Positions 52,707 to 58,557 of a stretch of 58,557 nucleotides of DNA are shown here, piece after piece. Source of the DNA: an uncultured Johnsonella sp. (GTDB lineage: Bacteria; Bacillota; Clostridia; Lachnospirales; Lachnospiraceae); contig CALBCM010000006.1 in NCBI GenBank assembly GCA_937927235.1, positions 1 to 58,557 on the forward strand, written 5' to 3'. The position numbers were made by a program, and so were the translations under genes. The notes beneath the pieces are model-generated. The model worked only from the letters and a program-made list of their open reading frames with translations. It had not been told where the DNA came from and did no database searches. The number at the start of each line of letters is the position of its first letter. Position 1 is the stretch's first letter.

Positions 52707-53440
52707 TATCTGCCTCCAAATCTTCTCTCTCTTTTGCTGTATTCTTCAAGGGCTTTTAAGAGCTCAGCCTTATCAAAATCAGGCCAATAGGTATCAGTAA
52801 TATAGATTTCACTGTAGGCTATTTGCCAGAGTAAAAAATTTGATATTCTTAGCTCTCCGCTTGTTCTGATTAAAAGGTCCGGGTCAGGCAGACCCTCTGT
52901 ATCAAGATAGGTATTTATAAATTCAGGAGTAACCGCATCAAGAGTAAAGCTTTCCGCCTTATAGTCAGCAAGCATTTTCTTAACAGCCCTTGTTATCTCA
53001 TCTCTTGAGCCGTAATTGACCGCAAACGTGAATATCATGCCGGTATTTTTCTCAGTGCTTAAAACAAGCTTATCGATACCCTCTCTTATATCAGAAGCGA
53101 ATCTTGATTTATCGCCTATCATTCTGACTTTTACATTATTCTCATTTGCAATTTTTATAAGCTTTACCATATAAAATCTGAAAAGTGACATAAGTGCAGC
53201 AACCTCCTGCTCACTTCGTTTCCAGTTTTCAGTGGAAAAGCCGTATACTGTAAGATATTCAATGCCCAGCTTTGCACAATCTCCGACAATTTTTTCAAGA
53301 GCTTCACAGCCCGCTTTATGCCCTGCTGCTCTGGGCAGTCTGCGTTTTTTTGCCCATCTTCCATTGCCATCAAGTATTATGGCAATATGGCGGGGTATTT
53401 TTAACTCCCCGCCAGCCAAATTAGTATTTATATTCTCCAT
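52706..53440 (-). CDS. uppS: undecaprenyl diphosphate synthase
   Basis: A 244-residue cis-prenyltransferase making the lipid carrier of wall synthesis. IAIILDGNGRWAKKR contains the catalytic Asp; YGFSTENWKRS and the C-terminal LIRTSGELRISNFLLWQIAYSE are diagnostic. It links the MEP pathway genes of this operon to cell-wall synthesis. No strong ribosome-binding site was seen before the ATG. Confidence 0.96.
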   Translation of the reverse strand: MENINTNLAGGELKIPRHIAIILDGNGRWAKKRRLPRAAGHKAGCEALEKIVGDCAKLGIEYLTVYGFSTENWKRSEQEVAALMSLFRFYMVKLIKIANENNVKVRMIGDKSRFASDIREGIDKLVLSTEKNTGMIFTFAVNYGSRDEITRAVKKMLADYKAESFTLDAVTPEFINTYLDTEGLPDPDLLIRTSGELRISNFLLWQIAYSEIYITDTYWPDFDKAELLKALEEYSKRERRFGGR

Positions 53441-53481
53441 AATTAAATTTTTGCAATCAGCTTTTATATCAGTATTTATTT

Positions 53482-54036
53482 TTATACAGTTAAGATTTCC
53501 TTCGATTTATTTTCAACACTTTCCTCAACCTTATTGATTGACTTATCTGTTACCTTTTGTATCTTTTCCTCAAAATCCGAGAGCTCATCTTCACTTATCT
53601 CACCGGCCTTTTCAGACTTTTTCATGTGGTCAATCGCATCTCTGCGTATATTTCTGATAGCAACCTTCGCAGCTTCTCCCTTTTTCTTTATATCCTTTAC
53701 AAGCTCCTTACGTCTTTCCTCTGTAAGCTCAGGAAAAATAAGTCTTATGACATTGCCGTCATTTGTAGGATGTATGCCAAGCTCAGACATATTAATAGCC
53801 TTCTCAATTTCTTTCAAAAGTCCCCTTTCCCAAGGCTGTATAACTATCATTCTGGCCTCAGGTACAGAAATATTGCCGACCTGCTGTATAGGTGTGGGAT
53901 TTCCGTAATAATTAACCTTAATCTTATCAAGTACATGAGGATTTGCTCGCCCTGCCCTTATAGTAGCATATTCACTTTGCAGTACACTGATAGTTTTTTC
54001 CATCTTATCCTGAAACTCTTTTACATTGTTTTCCAT
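53482..54036 (-). CDS. frr: ribosome recycling factor
   Basis: A 184-residue protein that splits post-termination ribosomes with EF-G. TIRAGRANPHVLDKIKVNYYG and RLIFPELTEERRKELVKDIKKKGE are conserved RRF sequences in the long three-helix bundle. Length is normal (about 185). AGGAGG precedes the ATG; it starts 10 bases after pyrH. Confidence 0.97.
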   Translation of the reverse strand: MENNVKEFQDKMEKTISVLQSEYATIRAGRANPHVLDKIKVNYYGNPTPIQQVGNISVPEARMIVIQPWERGLLKEIEKAINMSELGIHPTNDGNVIRLIFPELTEERRKELVKDIKKKGEAAKVAIRNIRRDAIDHMKKSEKAGEISEDELSDFEEKIQKVTDKSINKVEESVENKSKEILTV

Positions 54037-54045
54037 AAATTCCTC

Positions 54046-54897
54046 CTACACGGTAACTATAGTACCGTTAATTTCTCCTCTCATAGCCTCAGCTATAGAA
54101 TTCGCCTTATTTAAATCAAAAACTGCAAGCGCAATCTTATGCTCCATACACATCACTGAAGCAGTCAAGTCGAGCACCGCCAGTTTTTTGTCTATAACCT
54201 CCTGAATGCTGACTACATCATACTTTACCGCATCAGGATTATTTTTAGGATCCGAGTCATATATGCCGTCAACAGCCTTTGCAAGCAATATAATGCCTGC
54301 CTCCATCTCCACTGCTCTCAATACTACACCGGTATCAGTTGAAAAATAAGGATGCCCCGTACCGCCTGCAAAAAATACCACCTTGCCCTCCTCAAAGCAC
54401 TGATTTACTCTGTCTTTTGAAAAAAGCTCGGTAAGAGTGCCGCAGGTAAACGATGAAAATACTGCTGTAGCTATGCCTTCGCTTCTGAATATTTCCGAAA
54501 CGTATATACAGTTCATAATAGTAGCAAGCATGCCTATCTGGTCAGCCTTTACCCTGTCAATATTTTCAGAGGTTCTTCCTCTCCAGTAATTTCCTCCTCC
54601 GATTACTATACCTACATCAAGCCTTCCTCGTTTGCTTTCCTCTTCAGATTCGATGCCTCCGACGACCTTCAGGCTTTTTTCGGTACAATTTTTAACGTAA
54701 TTCTTAGCAGCCATAATTTGAGCGGCAATGTCCTTTATAGCTTCGTCATTATATCCGCCGCTTCCTGCAGCAAGGGCTTCACCGCTTAGCTTCAGCATCA
54801 CTCTGTTACAGCCGTATCTTTCCGAAAATACCTTTTCTTTGAAAATTTTTTCAAAATCCACTTCAGACTTTTCTACTCCGTCACTTTTATCCTGCAT
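54046..54897 (-). CDS. pyrH: uridylate kinase with N-terminal extension and insertion
   Basis: UMP to UDP kinase of the amino-acid-kinase fold. Motifs: MLKLSGEALAAG (from residue 34), VIGGGNYWRGRTS, and AVDGIYDSDPKNNPDAV. It has 283 residues against about 235-245 in most bacteria. The excess is an N-terminal extension of about 26 mostly charged residues, supported by GGGGAA before ATG 54897, and an insertion of about 18 residues (around 74-95, ESEEESKRGR) before the GGGN loop. The catalytic motifs look intact. It has its own promoter and starts the frr-uppS-cdsA-dxr-rseP-ispG-polC run. Confidence 0.93.
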   Translation of the reverse strand: MQDKSDGVEKSEVDFEKIFKEKVFSERYGCNRVMLKLSGEALAAGSGGYNDEAIKDIAAQIMAAKNYVKNCTEKSLKVVGGIESEEESKRGRLDVGIVIGGGNYWRGRTSENIDRVKADQIGMLATIMNCIYVSEIFRSEGIATAVFSSFTCGTLTELFSKDRVNQCFEEGKVVFFAGGTGHPYFSTDTGVVLRAVEMEAGIILLAKAVDGIYDSDPKNNPDAVKYDVVSIQEVIDKKLAVLDLTASVMCMEHKIALAVFDLNKANSIAEAMRGEINGTIVTV

Positions 54898-54935
54898 AGT
54901 ATTCCCCTGACAAATTATATATTTTATTTATGGAA

Positions 54936-54964
54936 AGTATATCATAATAATGTTTTTTTGAAAA
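54936..54964 (-). promoter_or_regulatory. promoter of pyrH
   Basis: Minus strand TTTTCA (54959-54964), 17-base spacer, TATACT (54936-54941) with extended-10 TG. About 39 bases before the ATG. Confidence 0.5.
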
Positions 54965-55007
54965 GGCGCAGTATGACGGTGCCTATAAAAATTGCCCGAT
55001 TATTTAT

Positions 55008-56438
55008 TTAAAGCATGGTTTTAATTATAGTCTGTGCAATGTTTTTCCCGCTTCTTCCGTCACTTGGAGTTTTTGATATTGCGGTCCAATATCTTTCATC
55101 TCCATAATATAATATTTTGTAATGCTTTCCCTCTTCCTTTAATTCAAAGCCTATACTTGCCAGCTCCTGCCTCATCATTACCGATACATATTCATAGCCT
55201 CTGAAAAGTCTTTTTACAATTTTCTGCTTTTCTTCATTTATATGTTTAAAATCATTGCTTGAAATAATATCGTTTAATACATCCCACCTTCTTGTCTTTT
55301 CAGGGGTTCTTTTCAATACCTCCTCAAGCGAGGACAATATTATGTCTTTAACCTCATCAGTAAAAAGCCCCTCTTCACTGCCAAAATATAATACGGGCAA
55401 AGTGGAATAGCCGCTTATTTTATCTCTAAGTCCTTGATTTTCATATTTTAATATATCATTATTTTTGCTTAATTCTTCAACCTGGCAGCGCAGCTTCTTT
55501 ATTTCGTCATCAAAGGAATCATACACCATATCCTTTTCATTTTCAGCAGACTGCCTTGCCTTTTCAGCTTCAATTCTTTTTTCTATCTGAGAGTTAAGAT
55601 TATCATGTAAAAGTGCATTATTGACTCCGTGCCAAGTGTAAAGTTTTTCAATGTTTTGAAAATTCAAATAGGCAATTACATCTTTTATAACCTTATTCAG
55701 CAGCACCTTATCACTTCCGCTGTAACTTTTATACAAATAGCGTTTCTTTAAAACCGCAGGATTAGGATAATAAATACCTACTGCACCATTGAATTCATTA
55801 TTATTTTCACATATCAGCCTGCATTTTGCATTTGAAGCCCTGTCTTCCTGTACCAGCACATGAGCCGCCCCCTTTAAGCTTTCCGCAAGCTGTATTACCT
55901 CCAGAGGGTCCGTGTTGAATATTGTTTTTGATACATATACTGCGGGCAACTTATACCTTGTATTACCCTTTATCAAATCAGCAAGCAGGTTTAGATTGTC
56001 GTCATTAATTAAAACCGGACTGCCAGATATTGCAAGCCCTTTATCTGCCTTAACATAGTTGTTGTCTATCAGCCATTTAATGTAGTAAGGAGTCGAAAAA
56101 TCTGCTTCATTAATTATAATATCCTCCTTGCAGCTTTTTCCTAGCTGTATACAGAGCTTCATCTTATTAAAGTTCATAATATAATCATTACTGGATACTA
56201 CGCCGTCAACTCCAATTTTTTCATAACGTATTGCTATTATATTTTCACATTCATAATGTGATATTTCAATCCATAAGCTGCCCTTTTCATAGCGTAAAGT
56301 CTTTTGCTCCTGCCATTCAATAGCTGATATAATATTTTCAGAATCCGGGCTGCTTGAGCTCCATGTAAGCACGCTGTTTATAAATTCATTTTTTCCCATG
56401 CCCTCTTTTATATCAAGAATAGTAGAAAACAATAACAT
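55008..56438 (-). CDS. unrecognised coiled-coil protein with HicA-like C-terminus
   Basis: A 476-residue cytoplasmic protein; start ATG 56438 is set by AGGAGG seven bases upstream (an in-frame ATG at 56480 is unsupported). I do not recognise the whole protein. Domains: an N-terminal region (~1-150); a domain with PAVYVSK (~165), LAESLKGAAHVLVQED (~184) and GAVGIYYPNP (~218) that recalls a domain seen in some actinobacterial multi-domain proteins; a coiled coil (~280-343); and a C-terminus with GFELKEEGKHYKILYYG and TPSDGR that recalls the HicA/dsRBD-like toxin fold. These resemblances are from memory only. It has a near-consensus promoter and no partner gene. A nuclease or defence role is conceivable, not shown. 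Confidence 0.5.
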   Translation of the reverse strand: MLLFSTILDIKEGMGKNEFINSVLTWSSSSPDSENIISAIEWQEQKTLRYEKGSLWIEISHYECENIIAIRYEKIGVDGVVSSNDYIMNFNKMKLCIQLGKSCKEDIIINEADFSTPYYIKWLIDNNYVKADKGLAISGSPVLINDDNLNLLADLIKGNTRYKLPAVYVSKTIFNTDPLEVIQLAESLKGAAHVLVQEDRASNAKCRLICENNNEFNGAVGIYYPNPAVLKKRYLYKSYSGSDKVLLNKVIKDVIAYLNFQNIEKLYTWHGVNNALLHDNLNSQIEKRIEAEKARQSAENEKDMVYDSFDDEIKKLRCQVEELSKNNDILKYENQGLRDKISGYSTLPVLYFGSEEGLFTDEVKDIILSSLEEVLKRTPEKTRRWDVLNDIISSNDFKHINEEKQKIVKRLFRGYEYVSVMMRQELASIGFELKEEGKHYKILYYGDERYWTAISKTPSDGRSGKNIAQTIIKTML

Positions 56439-56502
56439 AAGCACACCTCCTATATTTTGAAAGAGAATATACATTTCCATAAAACTTTTATGATATATTT
56501 TT

Positions 56503-56531
56503 ATAGTATTAGTATGTAATCAGTTTGTCAA
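56503..56531 (-). promoter_or_regulatory. strong promoter of the coiled-coil protein gene
   Basis: Minus strand TTGACA (56526-56531), 17-base spacer, TACTAT (56503-56508), about 65 bases before the ATG at 56438. The boxes and spacing equal those of the metNIQ promoter. Confidence 0.65.
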
Positions 56532-56616
56532 CAGCGAAAATTTTAGAATATAAATTTTGATATTATAGAAAAGTGTGTGTTTATTGCAATTATTTAAGGA
56601 TTAGTATAATTACTGC

Positions 56617-57339
56617 TTAATTTACATATTTTTTATTAGTGTTTTTGCCCAGGTAAGCCTCTCTCACAGATTCATCCTCCAAAAGCTTTTCGCCGCTTCC
56701 TTCAAGAATTATCTCGCCGGTTTCAAGTACATAGGCATAAGAGGCTGCATTAAGTGCCATATTTGCGTTCTGTTCAATTAAAAGCACCGTAACCCCTGCT
56801 TTTTGTATCTCTTTTATTATTTCAAATATTCCCTTAACTATAATAGGTGCAAGCCCCAGTGAAGGCTCATCCATCATCAGCAGTTTAGGCTTGCTCATCA
56901 GTGCCCTTGCCACTGCAAGCATCTGCTGTTCTCCTCCTGAAAGAGTTCCTGCCAGCTGCCAAGACCTTTCCTTCAGTCTGGGAAAAAGGTTGTATATCCA
57001 TTCTATATCTTTACTTAATGAATCCTTTCTGAGATAGGCACCTATTTTTATATTTTCCAACACTGTCATATCAGGAAATACATGCCTGCCCTCAGGTACC
57101 AGGGTAATTCCTTTTGATATAATAACTGAGGTTTCCAATCCTGTAATATCTTCTCCCCCAAACTCGATTTTTCCGCCTGCAGGCTTTATCAGTCCGGTTA
57201 TAGCTTTAAGTATAGTGGTCTTTCCTGCCCCGTTTGCGCCTATGAGAGTAACTATATTATTTTCTTTAACCTCAAAAGACACTCCCTTTACCGCTTCTAT
57301 ACTGCCATAATTTACCTTTAAATCGTTAATTTTAAGCAT
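56617..57339 (-). CDS. livF: branched-chain amino acid ABC transporter ATPase LivF
   Basis: A 240-residue ABC ATPase: Walker A GANGAGKTT, signature LSGGEQQML and Walker B LLMMDEPSLGLAP. LVPEGRHVFPDMTVLENI is the LivF signature. ATG 57339 lies in the end of livG (8-base overlap), with GGGGGT upstream. It is the last gene of livMGF here; no clear terminator follows. Confidence 0.93.
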   Translation of the reverse strand: MLKINDLKVNYGSIEAVKGVSFEVKENNIVTLIGANGAGKTTILKAITGLIKPAGGKIEFGGEDITGLETSVIISKGITLVPEGRHVFPDMTVLENIKIGAYLRKDSLSKDIEWIYNLFPRLKERSWQLAGTLSGGEQQMLAVARALMSKPKLLMMDEPSLGLAPIIVKGIFEIIKEIQKAGVTVLLIEQNANMALNAASYAYVLETGEIILEGSGEKLLEDESVREAYLGKNTNKKYVN

Positions 57340-58180
57340 CGTCTTCAACTACCCCCAAATAAGCATCTATAACACGCTCATTATTTTGTATCTCATCAGG
57401 AGTTCCCTCCGCTATAAGCTTTCCAAAATCAAGTACATAAACCCTGTCAGAGATACTCATAACCAAATCCATATGATGCTCAATCATAAATATACTGAGC
57501 TTATATTCTTCTCTGATTTGCTGTATAAATTCGGTCAGCTCCTCAGTTTCCTGCGGATTCATACCTGCCGCCGGCTCGTCAAGCAAAAGAAGCTCTGGCT
57601 CAAGTGCGAGTGCTCTGGCTATCTCAAGCCTCCTTTGTAAGCCGTAAGGCAGACTGCCCGCTCTGTCATTTCGGTATTTTATAAGTCCCTGCATCTTAAG
57701 GATTCTTTCACTTTCTTCAATCATTCTGGCTTCTTTTGCCCTGTTAAGCCTTAATATCGCCGAAAATACATTCTGATTTGCTTTTGTATGCTTTGCTATA
57801 AGCACATTTTCAATAACACTTAAATTGCTGAAAAGCCTGATATTTTGAAAGGTCCTCGCCATTCCCTTTCTTGTAATGCTGTCAGGCATATTTACCACTC
57901 TTTCAATATCCTGTGCCGGAAGCTCACCCAAAAAAGTCTTTTTTTGTTTTCCTCTCGGGGAGGAAGCCAGCACCGTTTCATTATTAAATATTATTCTTCC
58001 GCTGGTAGGCTCATAAATACCTGTAATGCAGTTAAAAGCTGTGGTCTTTCCGGCTCCGTTAGGTCCTATGAGCGCAACAATTTCATTTTCGTCAACCTTA
58101 AGTGATAAATCATTTACCGCAAGCACTCCTCCAAACTGCATACTTATATTTTCCACGGACAGTATATTTTTTTTACTCAT
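57332..58180 (-). CDS. livG: branched-chain amino acid ABC transporter ATPase LivG
   Basis: A 282-residue ABC ATPase: Walker A GPNGAGKTT, signature PYGLQRRLEIARAL, Walker B LLLLDEPAAGMNPQE; ARTFQNIRLFSNLSVIENV is typical of LivG. It is about 27 residues longer than the usual ~255 because of an insertion between Walker A and the Q loop (~68-95, SSPRGKQKKTF...). AAGGAGGG precedes the ATG, which overlaps the livM end by eight bases. Confidence 0.93.
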   Translation of the reverse strand: MSKKNILSVENISMQFGGVLAVNDLSLKVDENEIVALIGPNGAGKTTAFNCITGIYEPTSGRIIFNNETVLASSPRGKQKKTFLGELPAQDIERVVNMPDSITRKGMARTFQNIRLFSNLSVIENVLIAKHTKANQNVFSAILRLNRAKEARMIEESERILKMQGLIKYRNDRAGSLPYGLQRRLEIARALALEPELLLLDEPAAGMNPQETEELTEFIQQIREEYKLSIFMIEHHMDLVMSISDRVYVLDFGKLIAEGTPDEIQNNERVIDAYLGVVEDDA

Positions 58181-58557
58181 CTTTTCCCTCCTTATGCTTT
58201 ACTTTACCTCTAGGAAAAAAACTTCTTTTCAGCAAGCCGAATAATCCGTCCCAGGAAAATTCATTTGTACCCATGATTCCCTTTCGATAAAAGAGAACTA
58301 CCACCATTAAGAGCACTGAAAATATGACCATGCGAAATCCTGCCCTGAATAAAGGAATATTCACTCCTGCGATACTGAGCGGTTCATCAAAAAATCTGAG
58401 CCATTCTCTGCCGGCAGTGATTAAAAAAGCTCCAAGTATGCTTCCGGTCACACTGCCTATACCTCCAAGCACTACTATAAGCAGTATATCATAGGTAAGC
58501 GATATTTGAAAAGTTTTTGAATCGATAGAGCCCATAAACATCGGAAGCAAGCCCCCT
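58173..58557 (-). CDS. livM: branched-chain amino acid ABC transporter permease LivM, C-terminal part (runs off the right edge)
   Basis: The last ~127 codons of a permease; the reading frame is open to the window edge. SLTYDILLIVVLGGIGSVTGSILGAFLIT is the conserved LivM region that contacts the ATPases; membrane segments follow, and the C-terminus is charged. LivH and the binding protein would be further right, outside the window. Translation is coupled to livG by an overlap. Confidence 0.9.
   Translation of the reverse strand, partial: GGLLPMFMGSIDSKTFQISLTYDILLIVVLGGIGSVTGSILGAFLITAGREWLRFFDEPLSIAGVNIPLFRAGFRMVIFSVLLMVVVLFYRKGIMGTNEFSWDGLFGLLKRSFFPRGKVKHKEGKDE

Noticed and set aside
1..58557. 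CRISPR arrays, tRNA or rRNA genes, insertion sequences
   Set aside because: No regularly spaced repeats, no clover-leaf sequences with conserved TTC/CCA arms, and no transposase or integrase reading frames were found by eye.

Overview
This window reads as a chromosome segment of a low-GC, Gram-positive anaerobe of the Clostridia, most likely Lachnospiraceae or a close relative. The basis is CodY, a Gram-positive PolC, a complete six-gene Rnf complex, an archaeal-type IMP cyclohydrolase beside a stand-alone AICAR transformylase, choline-binding-type cell-wall repeats, AT-rich spacers and strong AGGAGG ribosome-binding sites. The genus cannot be fixed by eye. No rRNA, tRNA, CRISPR array, transposase or prophage gene was seen, so this is mostly core genome.

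Layout. 1-4160: start of an alpha/beta hydrolase, a secreted wall-binding protein, a MmcQ/YjbR protein, and a pair of peptidases for proline-containing peptides. 4290-10852: sbcD-sbcC with a glycosyltransferase and a Dabb protein upstream. 10969-18790: an information-processing cluster read leftwards, comM-dprA-topA-codY-rpsB-tsf. 19200-23410 (plus strand): a lipoprotein, the two final purine steps, and galE. 23558-26831: an EF-G paralogue, a CYTH protein and a small lipoprotein. 26985-32110: rnfCDGEAB. 32510-36749: a DMT transporter, gpmA and a large wall-bound protein with FMN_bind-like repeats. 37054-40944: the methionine importer metNIQ behind an apparent attenuator, then larE. 41055-43897: pepV and a TerD-vWA protein. 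43915-54897: the classical run pyrH-frr-uppS-cdsA-dxr-rseP-ispG-polC. 55008-56438: an unrecognised coiled-coil protein. 56617 to the end: livM (partial)-livG-livF.

How it fits together. Rnf couples ferredoxin oxidation to NAD reduction and ion pumping. RnfG, RnfD and possibly the 792-residue surface protein carry motifs for covalently bound flavin. Peptide and amino-acid scavenging is prominent (M24 peptidase, prolyl aminopeptidase, PepV, MetNIQ, Liv), next to the nutrient regulator CodY.

The strongest unusual signal is upstream of metNIQ. A sigma-A-type promoter overlapped by an inverted repeat drives a 33-codon ORF with eight Met codons, followed by a strong intrinsic terminator only about 30 nt before metN. 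No other promoter is visible between that terminator and metN. This has the architecture of a methionine leader-peptide attenuator. Other signals worth checking are a possible four-way-junction RNA in the long rnf 5' leader, a Cys-rich tail on RnfE, a structured rpsB leader, and the orphan coiled-coil protein with a HicA-like C-terminus.
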